From Erysipelotrichaceae bacterium (lineage in GTDB: Bacteria; Bacillota_I; Bacilli_A; Erysipelotrichales; Erysipelotrichaceae), in NCBI GenBank assembly GCA_022772735.1, contig JALEZD010000018.1, positions 216,042-280,041 on the forward strand: a stretch of 64,000 nt of DNA. Reading direction: 5' to 3'. Each line of letters begins with the position of its first letter. Positions within the stretch are counted from its first letter, which is position 1. Made by a program: the position numbers and the translations under genes. The notes below the pieces were generated by a model. That model was not told the origin of the DNA, ran no database searches, and saw nothing but the letters and a program-made list of their open reading frames with translations. This document shows, piece after piece, positions 37,435 through 45,523 of this stretch.

Positions 37435-38295
37435 ATCCCTATTAGATGGCAGTTCTACTACCATCTTTTTATTATTAAGAGGATTTATCCATATGATTTT
37501 ATAAGCATATAAACCCATATTTTTAAAATCATCAGATTTTTTTCCATAAATTATATCATTTACCATATATAATTTTTCACTATTTAAATGTACACGAATT
37601 TGATGAGTTCTTCCTGTATAAAGTTCACATTCTATTAAAGAATATTTACCTTTGTTACATATTGGCATAAATTTTGTTTTTGAATTTTTTCCATTTTTAT
37701 AGATTATATACTTTTTACTATTGTGTCTATCTCTCCCAATAGGTTTATCAACTATTTTTTCTTTATCTAAATACCCAAAAACAATAGCTTTGTAATATCT
37801 TTTTATTATTTTGTTAGCTAAACAATCATCAAAAAAAGGTTGAAAAAACTTAAGTTTAGAAAAAATAACCAATCCTTGTGTATCTTCATCTAATCTATGA
37901 AGATACCGAACACCACACTTAATACTATTATCTTTAAAATATTTCGCAACTCTATTAGCTAATGCACCAATTTCATTTTTTTCTTTATGAACAATTATTC
38001 CAGATGGTTTGTTTACAATCAATAAAAACTCATCTTCATAAATAATATCAGCACTTTTTTCATCTTCAACATAGTCAATTTCTTCATCGTCAATTTTAAT
38101 ATTTAAAATATCATTTATTTTTAATTTAGTGTTTAATTTAACCGCTTCATTATTTAATAAAATTTTATTATCTCGAATGAGTATATATTTATTCTTTTTT
38201 GATTGTTTAAAATAATTTAAAAAATCGTCTAATGTTTTTCCATCAAACTGTTCATCTATTTCAATTTTTATTTCATTTGTAATTTTATATTTCAT
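37411..38295 (-). CDS. RluA/RluD-family pseudouridine synthase
   Basis: 294 residues. An N-terminal S4-like RNA-binding region (about 15-75) and the catalytic domain with RYLHRLDEDTQGLVIFSK; the Asp of HRLD is the catalytic residue. Gln instead of the usual Ser in HRLDxxTSG is a small deviation. GRTHQIRVHL is the second family motif. It modifies rRNA or tRNA uridines; the target is unknown. Its upstream region carries the left copy of the 18-bp island repeat. Confidence 0.9.
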   Translation of the reverse strand: MKYKITNEIKIEIDEQFDGKTLDDFLNYFKQSKKNKYILIRDNKILLNNEAVKLNTKLKINDILNIKIDDEEIDYVEDEKSADIIYEDEFLLIVNKPSGIIVHKEKNEIGALANRVAKYFKDNSIKCGVRYLHRLDEDTQGLVIFSKLKFFQPFFDDCLANKIIKRYYKAIVFGYLDKEKIVDKPIGRDRHNSKKYIIYKNGKNSKTKFMPICNKGKYSLIECELYTGRTHQIRVHLNSEKLYMVNDIIYGKKSDDFKNMGLYAYKIIWINPLNNKKMVVELPSNRDLNYFKMF

Positions 38296-38329
38296 AAGTA
38301 TCTTTTAAAATTATATATTATTATGGTTT

Positions 38330-38347
38330 AGAAATGTATATTTTTTA
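38330..38347. repeat. Left 18-bp direct repeat of the accessory island
   Basis: AGAAATGTATATTTTTTA, identical in sequence and orientation to 43683-43700. The two copies bracket the restriction/DGQHR island. AT-rich, so chance is possible, but the placement at both edges is suggestive. Confidence 0.5.
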
Positions 38348-38747
38348 CAATCAAAATGAAATTGTAAATTCAGTAAATTATATAATTAAGTTAGCCATCA
38401 ACAAAAAACATCTCATAGAATATACTTTTAATTATCAATAGAAAAAATAGTAGAGAAATAGCTAAAATGTTAAGTTTAGCTCACAAATAATTCACAATGA
38501 AATCAAGTGTAGAATGATGGATTTATAATTTCATTATGTTCCAATTGAGTATTATCACAGAATAATTATAATCATTTTCATTTAGTAGTAGAAAAAGTTG
38601 ATTCTTAAACTGTAAAAAATGATGAAATTATAAGAAATTCAACCTAAAAGTCACAAATTTATAAGCAAAGTACAAAAATAGTCTTTAAATTATAATTCAA
38701 ATAATATAAATAAACTTAAAACATTGCAGTTTATTAACCACGATATT
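38348..38747. other. 400-nt non-coding stretch with a possible decayed transposase
   Basis: No intact gene on either strand. On the plus strand around 38434-38486 one frame reads INRKNSREIAKMLSLAHK then stop, a helix-turn-helix-like run of the kind found at the start of transposases or resolvases; the following frames are full of stops. No terminal inverted repeats were found. I treat it as a likely but unproven mobile-element scar at the island edge. Confidence 0.25.
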
Positions 38748-39824
38748 TTAAATTTTTTGATTTTCGTATGCTTTTATAAGCGCATCTTTCAATTTTTTCT
38801 GACCAATAACACCTGAAGAAAACTCATTAGACATAAATTGAATTCCATTTTTATTAAATTCAATTTTAATTTTTTTAAATATTTCTTCAAAAAATTCTTG
38901 ATTCAATTTACCTTCTTTAATTCCAATATTATAGAAGTAAGAAAACGAGTCAATTAAACCAAAATATCCAGTAGTCTTTGTCAGGATATATTTACTGGAA
39001 TTCCATTCATCATTAAAAATTTCTTTTACTGCACCAAAATAATTCTTTATAATTTTTAAAATAATATCATCTTGTTCATTTACAAACAATGATCTAAACA
39101 CCAAATCTTCGTTTGGTAATTTTTCTCCATTTTTTATTCGAATCATATCTCTCTGTGGATTACTAGATATTAACTTAACCAAACCATTAACAAAAGTTCC
39201 TTGAGATAGTGTGCTAAATTCACTTTCTTTTTTACCAAGCATTTTTAATCTCTGATAAAATGGAGAATACTCTTTTGAATTCATTATACGTGCAATATAG
39301 TGACATGTTTTTAGTGGACTTCTCTCTGTGCTTAGTTCGAATAAATCATATATTAGAGATTTATTTACCTTTGCCTGATTACTATTTATTGTAGAGAAAA
39401 TGTATGCTTTTTCTTCCTCTGTTAAGTCAAACATCAAAACAACTAATAGTTCACATTCGAAATCAAAACTGTTTTGAGCTTGTTTTATTCCTTTAACACG
39501 ATGCTGTCCATCAATTATTTCAAAAATCTCCTTAGAATTTTCATAAGAAACTGTGCTGATAATTGAATTCTCACTATAATCAAATTTTTTTATTTTTGAT
39601 GAATCAACTGATAAAATTATTGGAGTTGGAAACGCTGCGTCTGGATCTTTACAATATGATTCTATTTCATTCACTCTCCTTATAGATGTTAATCTCTGTA
39701 TCCCATCTTCATCATTTCTGCTTCGAACATAAAAACAATTAACCAAATCTTTCGAATTCATCTTTCCAACATAAAAAGTTCCAATCGGTTGTGTAATTTC
39801 TATCACATCTATTTTTTTTTCCAT
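38748..39824 (-). CDS. DGQHR-domain protein (DndB/DpdB-like)
   Basis: 358 residues. The hallmark IIDGQHRVKGI is at 104-114, inside a ParB/sulfiredoxin-like N-domain with IQRLTSIRRVNEI. FSTINSNQAKVNKSL is the typical second segment of this family. DGQHR proteins include DndB (regulator of DNA phosphorothioation genes) and DpdB (deazaguanine DNA modification); others stand alone in defence islands with unknown role. No dnd or dpd genes are nearby. The start overlaps the preceding membrane-protein gene by 1 nt (TAATG), so the two are translationally coupled. Role in DNA recognition or modification control is inferred. Confidence 0.85.
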   Translation of the reverse strand: MEKKIDVIEITQPIGTFYVGKMNSKDLVNCFYVRSRNDEDGIQRLTSIRRVNEIESYCKDPDAAFPTPIILSVDSSKIKKFDYSENSIISTVSYENSKEIFEIIDGQHRVKGIKQAQNSFDFECELLVVLMFDLTEEEKAYIFSTINSNQAKVNKSLIYDLFELSTERSPLKTCHYIARIMNSKEYSPFYQRLKMLGKKESEFSTLSQGTFVNGLVKLISSNPQRDMIRIKNGEKLPNEDLVFRSLFVNEQDDIILKIIKNYFGAVKEIFNDEWNSSKYILTKTTGYFGLIDSFSYFYNIGIKEGKLNQEFFEEIFKKIKIEFNKNGIQFMSNEFSSGVIGQKKLKDALIKAYENQKI

Positions 39825-40439
39825 TATATTTCTACCTCATTACCATTGTCATTAGTGAAGCTACTTGCTTCTCTTTCTTTATTTTCTAAAGTTTCTATGT
39901 CTTTTTTTTCAATTTTAATATATTCGTTGTAATTTAGTGGATATTGACTCACTCTATTTAGGCAAAAATAATAAAAACTTATATACAGTGAAACAACTCC
40001 AATAATAAGTTGTAACATTTTGTTATATTTATTATTTCCTGAGTATAAAATAATTGAAGCCACTATTATATTAACCGAAAAAAATAATATCACAACAATA
40101 TAACTAGTTATTGAATACTTCTTTATAATTGGTAACAACTTTTTTTTACTAATAATTCCAAAGTTCATTTCTGCTTCCTCTTTCTTATATTCTGACAAAA
40201 GATAAATAATAGAATCAGAAATAACTGAAATCAAAAGTGTTATTGAAAATACATAAATTATCCCCTGATTAAAAGTTTCATTTGTTTTTTTTCCAGATAG
40301 GATGTCTGAAAAAAAAAGTGAAAAATCCTGCTAGTAAAGTTGATATTATCCAAAACGTTAAAACTTTGTCTATTTTTAATACTTTGAACGGAAAAGATAA
40401 CACTTCAACAAATACACTACCATTATTTTTTTTACTCAT
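39824..40439 (-). pseudogene. Four-helix membrane protein, frameshifted in a 9-base homopolymer
   Basis: A good start (ATG 40437-40439 after GGAGGATAATTA) opens a frame MSKKNNGSVFVEVLSFPFKV... that ends after about 50 codons at a TGA. A second frame continues from the same T9 run (plus-strand A9 at 40309-40317) as SDILSGKKTNETFNQGIIYVF... to 39824. Removing one T joins them into a 204-residue protein with four predicted membrane helices and a charged C-terminal tail. It is coupled by TAATG to the DGQHR gene. I know no family for it. The break may be phase variation, slippage during expression, real decay or a sequencing error; the clean second frame argues against old decay. Confidence 0.75.
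40309..40317 (-). repeat. T9 homopolymer at the frameshift point
   Basis: Nine A on the plus strand (T9 in the gene). Eight would restore one open frame; nine shifts it. Confidence 0.8.
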
Positions 40440-40812
40440 TAATTATCCTCCATTCTTTACTTTTCTATTGTCAACAATGACGAGATCTTTATCTTTTTCT
40501 GTGAATACCTTCATCTTTTATAACTCGGGATTATGTTTTATTATCACAATTTATTTCTTTTGCACTTATAAGTTAAACCATATCTACAAAATATACACCT
40601 AGTCGGAATTAGACATGATATAACAAACACACGCTATCAAACTTTTCATAACCCCTAATAACTAACTCCAATATTTTCACTATTTGATTATAAGTTTATG
40701 AAGTTATTTTGTATATTATAATATTTTCACTATAATTTTTAAAGAACTAAATTTTAACCTCGAAATAAAATAGTAAATTCCGTTTTTAAATACAATGTAA
40801 ATAAGTTAGTTA
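40440..40812. other. 373-nt gap with a 14-bp direct repeat
   Basis: No gene recognised between the membrane-protein gene and the DNA methyltransferase. AATATTTTCACTAT occurs twice, at 40670-40683 and 40720-40733, 50 bp apart, possibly a regulator site or chance in AT-rich DNA. The DGQHR/membrane pair presumably has its own promoter here; none is convincing. Confidence 0.4.
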
Positions 40813-41559
40813 TTACTTTTTAAATACAAATAAATACTCATGAGCAATCAATAAAAAATTATATTTTACACTATTAGTTTTCCAATAACCTGTTGCTTTA
40901 CAATTATGTTGTTCTTTAATAATAAGCTCTTTAAGTTTAAAGCCTGCATTTTCAAAAATACGCATAACTTCAAAAGACATGGGAATCATATGCCCCTTTT
41001 TACGTGTATCTCCCATAAGAACAGCACAAAATTTTCCTTCTTTCAATACACGATAACTTTCATCCGCAACCTTTTTCATCTGTTCAAGAAAATCATTTAC
41101 CCCTAAATGCGATATATCATCCTCAATATCTTCACTATATTTAATAATATCCGCATATGGTGGATGGGTGCATATCAGATCAATACTGTTATCTAAAATA
41201 AAATCTAAATTACAAGCATTTCCTTTATATATTTGTACTTGACCATTGGCTCCTTCATGTTCAAAATCTATTTTTTCTCTACATCTAGTAAGTGCTACAT
41301 CATTCACATCTACCCCAATTATATTACGATTAAGTAATTTTGCTTCAACAAGAGTTGTTCCACCACCAACAAATTGATCAAGAACTAAATCTCCTTCTTT
41401 TGAATATCTCAACATAATATTTCTTGGAATATACGGAGACCAATTCCCTCTCCATTTTGCGTCATGAGTAGCCCAATTACCTCGTTTAGGAAACGACCAA
41501 TGTGTTGTCATTTCCATTTCAAAATCTTCTGGTTCCCATTTTGTTATCTTTTTTGACAT
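40813..41559 (-). CDS. DNA methyltransferase with HPPY motif (second MTase of the R-M cassette)
   Basis: 248 residues. SAM-binding motif LDQFVGGGTTLVEAKLLNRNIIGVDVN (about 59-85) comes before the catalytic ICTHPPYADIIKYS (about 133-146). This I-then-IV order and HPPY differ from DpnA, the beta-class second methylase of the classic DpnII system, so it is not a simple ortholog. The family methylates exocyclic amines (N6-adenine or N4-cytosine). It starts in TAATG overlap with the DpnII-like endonuclease gene, so both are made together. Target presumably GATC or a related protective role; this is inferred from linkage. Confidence 0.87.
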   Translation of the reverse strand: MSKKITKWEPEDFEMEMTTHWSFPKRGNWATHDAKWRGNWSPYIPRNIMLRYSKEGDLVLDQFVGGGTTLVEAKLLNRNIIGVDVNDVALTRCREKIDFEHEGANGQVQIYKGNACNLDFILDNSIDLICTHPPYADIIKYSEDIEDDISHLGVNDFLEQMKKVADESYRVLKEGKFCAVLMGDTRKKGHMIPMSFEVMRIFENAGFKLKELIIKEQHNCKATGYWKTNSVKYNFLLIAHEYLFVFKK

Positions 41560-42416
41560 TATTTAAAAACCTCGTCAATTATACCGTTTTCCAAATCTTT
41601 AATATTATAAATATGTTCCATAACATCAAAAGTTTCTTCTAAGTTATTTCTTGCACTTATCCAACCTTTTCCATCGGTAAACCACACAAAAGTGAAATTG
41701 TTGATTTCCTCAGTTTCCCAAGCTAAAGTTTTATAACTTCGTGCTGTCTCGTTTAATTTACTTCCTCCACCACCATAAAAATTAGTTTCAATACCATAAA
41801 TCATATTAGAAGTTTTAATAACAAAGTCAAAACGTTTTTCCGCCTTTCCATTATTAGATATAGATGACAAATCAATATTCCATTTTTCAGTTATTTGATG
41901 AATATACATTTCTTTAAAATAATCAACATCCTTTATAAATCCTGCTTTTTTAATAAATTCTTCAACCAAATTTTCCATTAGGTCTCCTCCACGATTTTTA
42001 CGTCCGTTAGAATCGAGTCCTGTTTCAACACCTGTTGCATAATCTACAAGATTGTTAATAATATGATTCTTCATCAAATCAAAAAGTCCTGTTTTACTCA
42101 TAAATATTTTATATTGTTCGACAGAATGATTTATTTTTTTAAAATTGTACGTAAATTCCCCGTCAATATCTACTGCGTATATTTCTTGTGCTCTAACTGC
42201 TAAAAGTAGTGGTATACATTTCAATACTTCTGGATATTTTGTTATTAAATTTTCAAAATCATTTTCAATATTTTTAGAACCAATAAGAGAATTTAAAATA
42301 TTAAGTTCAACTTTTATATTATCTATATTTCTATATATTTTTTCAAAGTTAGTATAATAACTATAATCTGCTATACTATCTCGAAAATTTGATAACCATT
42401 CATTAAAATTTCTCAT
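41559..42416 (-). CDS. dpnB: DpnII-family type II restriction endonuclease (GATC)
   Basis: 285 residues. Strong similarity from memory to DpnII along its length: NFNEWLSNFRDSIADYSYYTNF, LNSLIGSKNIENDF, NLVDYATGVETGLDSNGRKNR, and the catalytic core RFDFVIKTSNMIYGIETNFYGGGGSKLNETARSYK (PD-(D/E)xK-like D...ExN). It should cut unmethylated GATC. It lies between a Dam-type methylase and a second methylase, all on one strand. A weak promoter in the 99-nt gap after the Dam gene could delay or tune its expression. Confidence 0.95.
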   Translation of the reverse strand: MRNFNEWLSNFRDSIADYSYYTNFEKIYRNIDNIKVELNILNSLIGSKNIENDFENLITKYPEVLKCIPLLLAVRAQEIYAVDIDGEFTYNFKKINHSVEQYKIFMSKTGLFDLMKNHIINNLVDYATGVETGLDSNGRKNRGGDLMENLVEEFIKKAGFIKDVDYFKEMYIHQITEKWNIDLSSISNNGKAEKRFDFVIKTSNMIYGIETNFYGGGGSKLNETARSYKTLAWETEEINNFTFVWFTDGKGWISARNNLEETFDVMEHIYNIKDLENGIIDEVFK

Positions 42417-42432
42417 CTGTTTTACCTCTATT

Positions 42433-42461
42433 TATTTACAATAACAATTTAGATATTTCAA
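42433..42461 (-). promoter_or_regulatory. Possible separate promoter for the endonuclease
   Basis: TTGAAA, 17 nt, TAAATA on the minus strand in the gap between the Dam-type gene and the endonuclease gene; GAGGTAAAACAG precedes the endonuclease ATG. Confidence 0.35.
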
Positions 42462-42515
42462 TTTTATGTTTAAATTTTTTAATACTAAAATTATAAGTTA
42501 ATCTTTTTATAGATT

Positions 42516-43586
42516 TCAGTAATTGCTTATAATTAATTCTTTAATTTTACCTCTTTCTTCACTCTTGGAATTAATCATTCGTGTTGCATCAACTCGCGTG
42601 ATTTTATGAGCAGAATAAATATTTTCAAAAAAATTATCTTCTATATTTGAATTTTTAGGATCAGAATTACTAACAACAATTTTTGCACCTTTTCTATGCA
42701 TATCATCAACAAATTTTGCAAGTTCAACTTGCTTTTCATCATTAAATAAGTCTTCAGTATAAGCTGTAAAACTTGCTGTTTCTGTAATAGGTCTATAAGG
42801 AGGATCAAAATAAACAAAAGTATTTTCATCAATAAAATCTGCAGTCATTTTATAATCTCCACATACAATATTTACATTCTTCAACTTTTCTGATACTGCT
42901 CTAAGATTTTTTTCGTCACAAATCAACGGATTCTTATAAGAACCAATTGGAACATTAAATAAACCTTTTTTGTTAACTCTAAATAGCCCATTAAAACATG
43001 TCTTATTTAGAAAAATCATTAAAGCTGCCTTTTCTATATTTGTTGATTTATCTCCATTAATTTTCAAATAATTAAATCGATTACGTTTTTCCAAATAATA
43101 TACTTTACGTTTATCATTTTCTAATGGAATGAAAGTATTTTGCATAACATAGAGTATTTCTATCAACTCATTAATATCATTACGAATAACATTATATGTA
43201 TTAATAAGTTCAGCATTAATATCATTGATATACACTTCTTTCAAATCATATTTGCTTAATATATCAAATAATACCGCTCCTCCACCAACAAAAGGTTCCA
43301 CATATTTTGTTATTTTTCCTTTTTTAAAGGGATAATATTTTTCAATTTCTAAAATTAATTGACTTTTTCCTCCTGCCCATTTAAGAAAAGGCTTAACTTT
43401 TTTATCAAAATGTTTTAAGTATCTTAAACTTCTTGCATCAACTGGTTTTTCAGCAGTTGCAGGAATAATCCATATATTTCCAACCATAATAGCTTTTTCC
43501 ACTCTATTTTCAGAACATAAAACATTAACTCTTCTTTGAGAAATACCCCATTTATTAGCAGCTTCTTTTGCAGATATATATTCCAT
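42516..43586 (-). CDS. dpnM: Dam-type N6-adenine DNA methyltransferase (GATC) fused to an N-terminal HTH
   Basis: 356 residues. Residues 1-55 form a helix-turn-helix (YISAKEAANKWGISQRRVNVLCSENRV) of the excisionase/MerR type. Residues 66-356 are a D12-class methylase: KPFLKWAGGKSQL, EPFVGGGAVLFD, FVYFDPPYRPITETASFTAYT and GKIKELIISNY, the same pattern as DpnM. It should methylate adenine in GATC and protect the host. The HTH could let the methylase repress its own operon, a common control in R-M systems; DpnM lacks it. CAGGAGAGTTTT precedes the ATG. Confidence 0.95.
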   Translation of the reverse strand: MEYISAKEAANKWGISQRRVNVLCSENRVEKAIMVGNIWIIPATAEKPVDARSLRYLKHFDKKVKPFLKWAGGKSQLILEIEKYYPFKKGKITKYVEPFVGGGAVLFDILSKYDLKEVYINDINAELINTYNVIRNDINELIEILYVMQNTFIPLENDKRKVYYLEKRNRFNYLKINGDKSTNIEKAALMIFLNKTCFNGLFRVNKKGLFNVPIGSYKNPLICDEKNLRAVSEKLKNVNIVCGDYKMTADFIDENTFVYFDPPYRPITETASFTAYTEDLFNDEKQVELAKFVDDMHRKGAKIVVSNSDPKNSNIEDNFFENIYSAHKITRVDATRMINSKSEERGKIKELIISNY

Positions 43587-43682
43587 AAAACTCTCCTGAC
43601 TAATATATATACTGTATTATACTATAAATATTCTTAATCTCGAATAATAGAAATATCATTTTATTTAATAGTACTTTTATAA

Positions 43683-43700
43683 AGAAATGTATATTTTTTA
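43683..43700. repeat. Right 18-bp direct repeat of the accessory island
   Basis: AGAAATGTATATTTTTTA, exact copy of 38330-38347. It lies in the upstream region of the FocA-type gene and ends 12 nt before its TATAAT (43713-43718). Confidence 0.5.
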
Positions 43701-43712
43701 ACAAATATATTT

Positions 43713-43718
43713 TATAAT
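43713..43718 (+). promoter_or_regulatory. -10 box of the FocA-type transporter gene
   Basis: TATAAT 28 nt before the ATG. The -35 region falls in the island repeat and is not consensus (TATATT at 17 nt). Confidence 0.4.
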
Positions 43719-43746
43719 TATTAGGCATGTTTTAAAGGAGATTAAA

Positions 43747-44508
43747 ATGTTAAAACCAGAAGAAATACTCGAACTTACAATAGAAACAGGTTATAAAAAA
43801 ACAAAGAAATCATTTCTTTCAAAAATAATATTAGGGTTTATTGGAGGTGCAATGATTTCGCTTGGTTATCTTGCATACATAAGAGTAATATCATCAATAG
43901 CTCATGACTTTGGTAGCTTTGCATCATTTATTGGGGCTTGTGTATTCCCAATAGGATTAATTGTAATTTTACTTGCAGGAGGTGAACTTGCGACAGGAAA
44001 TATGATGGCAGTATTTACTGCATTTCTTGGAAAAAAAATAAAATTTACAGATTATATTAAAAACTTATTAGTTATTACATTTTCAAATTTTATTGGTGCA
44101 GTATTTGTTGCATATGTATTTGGACATATAGTTGGGCTAACTTCTTCAGGAATTTATCTTGAAGAGACAATTGCGATTGCTAGTGCGAAAATAAATGCAA
44201 CCTTTATTCAAGCATTGCTTTCTGGAATAGGATGCAATTGGTTTGTTGGATTAAGTTTATGGCTTTGTTATGGTTCAACAACCGATAGTGGGAAAATACT
44301 TTCAACTTGGTTTCCAGTAATGACATTTGTTGCAATTGGGTTTCAACATAGTATTGCAAATATATTCGTAATTTTTGCCGCAATATTTGAAAATCAAGCA
44401 ACTATACTACAATTTATAAATAACTTTATTCCTGTATTTATTGGTAATGTGCTTGGTGGTGCCATATTTGTTGGTGCGTTATATTTTTATAGCTATAAAA
44501 AACATTAA
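43747..44508 (+). CDS. Formate/nitrite transporter family channel (FocA/NirC)
   Basis: 253 residues with six predicted helices. AGGELATGNMMAVF and GIGCNWFVGLSLWL are family motifs of the pentameric anion channels. The substrate (formate, nitrite or hydrosulfide) cannot be told from sequence; no pyruvate-formate lyase gene is adjacent. AAAGGAGATTAAA precedes the ATG. It ends at a terminator shared with the DUF4300 gene. Confidence 0.93.
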   Translation: MLKPEEILELTIETGYKKTKKSFLSKIILGFIGGAMISLGYLAYIRVISSIAHDFGSFASFIGACVFPIGLIVILLAGGELATGNMMAVFTAFLGKKIKFTDYIKNLLVITFSNFIGAVFVAYVFGHIVGLTSSGIYLEETIAIASAKINATFIQALLSGIGCNWFVGLSLWLCYGSTTDSGKILSTWFPVMTFVAIGFQHSIANIFVIFAAIFENQATILQFINNFIPVFIGNVLGGAIFVGALYFYSYKKH

Positions 44509-44510
44509 AA

Positions 44511-44547
44511 AAATCTCAAGTGTAGAATAATCTACATTATGAGATTT
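44511..44547. terminator. Bidirectional terminator between the FocA-type and DUF4300 genes
   Basis: AAATCTCA plus AGTGTAG pair with CTACATT (one bulged A) plus TGAGATTT; T-runs lie on both sides. Confidence 0.85.
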
Positions 44548-45396
44548 TTATTTTGCAGATTTTACAAATTCATCATTATTCATAATAAATGCATTTGCAG
44601 TTTCTTGCCCATACTCTTGTCCATATTTTTGTAATAAATAATCATACAATTTTTCTTCTGTTTCAAATTTAATAGCTTGATATGGTTCTTGAAACGATAA
44701 TTTTTCAATAAATAATACTTCTTTACCTGTATTTATCATAACTCCAACGTGTCCAACAAATAAGTAATCTCCATCTAAGTCATCATTCATTACAACAGAA
44801 ATCATTCTTGCATCATTGTTAAATTTAATATTTTTAAAATGTTCTTTCATCTTTTCAGCATGTATATTAACATCTTTAGTCTTTTCAGTTTTTACTCTTG
44901 AAAATAATATATTAAATTTATTTAATTCATCTTCATTAAATAATTTACCTTCATTTATTGCTTCATGATCAAGGAATAATAAATCTGTATTAGATTCAAT
45001 ATTATTTATTTCTATATTTCTTTTTAATAAAGTAAATGTATTAATTCTACAATTTGTACCAATAAACAATCCTTTTTTATTTGCCCATAATTCATCAATT
45101 TTACTTACATCATATTCAGGCTGTAATGTTTCAGTAAAACCTGTATTCAAACTTGTATTTTCTATTGTTTCATTATAGTCATTTACATAATTTAAAAATT
45201 CATCAACACTTTGTTTATCCAAATAGTTTTTTAAAATTGTTTCTATCTCACTTTTGCTTGAATCATCTGCAATATTAGATAACATTATTTTATTATTTTC
45301 ACCATTATTTGATGAAGATGATACTTCTGATTTATTTTTATTACATCCTGAAACTAAAGCTAAACCAACTAGCATTGTTAAAATTATTTTTTTCAT
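44548..45396 (-). CDS. DUF4300 family lipoprotein
   Basis: 282 residues. Lipobox LVSGC after MKKIILTMLVGLA; a Ser/Asn-rich linker, then a domain with VDEFLNYVNDYNETIENTSLNTGF, YDVSKIDELW and KKGLFIGTNCRINTFTLLK that I recognise as DUF4300, known from streptococcal and other Bacillota lipoproteins. Function unknown. An open frame extends 14 codons upstream, but the ATG at 45396 follows GGAGAGAACA and starts the signal peptide. It has a near-consensus promoter and its own terminator. Confidence 0.82.
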   Translation of the reverse strand: MKKIILTMLVGLALVSGCNKNKSEVSSSSNNGENNKIMLSNIADDSSKSEIETILKNYLDKQSVDEFLNYVNDYNETIENTSLNTGFTETLQPEYDVSKIDELWANKKGLFIGTNCRINTFTLLKRNIEINNIESNTDLLFLDHEAINEGKLFNEDELNKFNILFSRVKTEKTKDVNIHAEKMKEHFKNIKFNNDARMISVVMNDDLDGDYLFVGHVGVMINTGKEVLFIEKLSFQEPYQAIKFETEEKLYDYLLQKYGQEYGQETANAFIMNNDEFVKSAK

Positions 45397-45406
45397 TGTT
45401 CTCTCC

Positions 45407-45432
45407 TTGTTCAACATACAACTATTGAACAA
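45407..45432. repeat. 8-bp inverted repeat in the DUF4300 leader
   Basis: TTGTTCAA (45407-45414) and TTGAACAA (45425-45432), 10-nt centre, lie between the promoter and the Shine-Dalgarno. It may be an operator or an RNA hairpin next to the ribosome site. Confidence 0.5.
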
Positions 45433-45437
45433 AAGCA

Positions 45438-45466
45438 ATTTTAATAATCTAAAATTTACATGTCAA
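45438..45466 (-). promoter_or_regulatory. DUF4300 gene promoter
   Basis: TTGACA, 17 nt, TAAAAT on the minus strand, the best sigma-A-type match seen in the window. A further inverted repeat ATCTTA-N8-TAAGAT (45480-45499) lies just upstream. Confidence 0.75.
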
Positions 45467-45523
45467 CAAAGTAAAACCTATCTTACAAAAACATAAGATT
45501 TAAGTTATTTAAAACTATTATTC

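Noticed and set aside
40282..40602. 106-codon rightward open frame over the start of the membrane-protein gene
   Set aside because: Low-complexity, no Shine-Dalgarno, and it lies opposite a leftward gene with a strong start signal.
40670..40733. Two copies of AATATTTTCACTAT as the start of a repeat array or CRISPR
   Set aside because: Only two copies, no regular spacers, no cas genes. Kept only as a note on the gap.
41559..42416. Possible frameshift in the endonuclease
   Set aside because: The frame is intact end to end and all recognised DpnII segments are in one frame.
38748..43586. Complete dnd phosphorothioation or dpd deazaguanine system
   Set aside because: Only the DGQHR protein fits; no DndA/C/D/E or Dpd enzymes are present.
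42516..43586. GATC depletion as a sign of long exposure to the DpnII-type enzyme
   Set aside because: GATC appears many times across the window on a simple read-through; no depletion is evident without a proper count.
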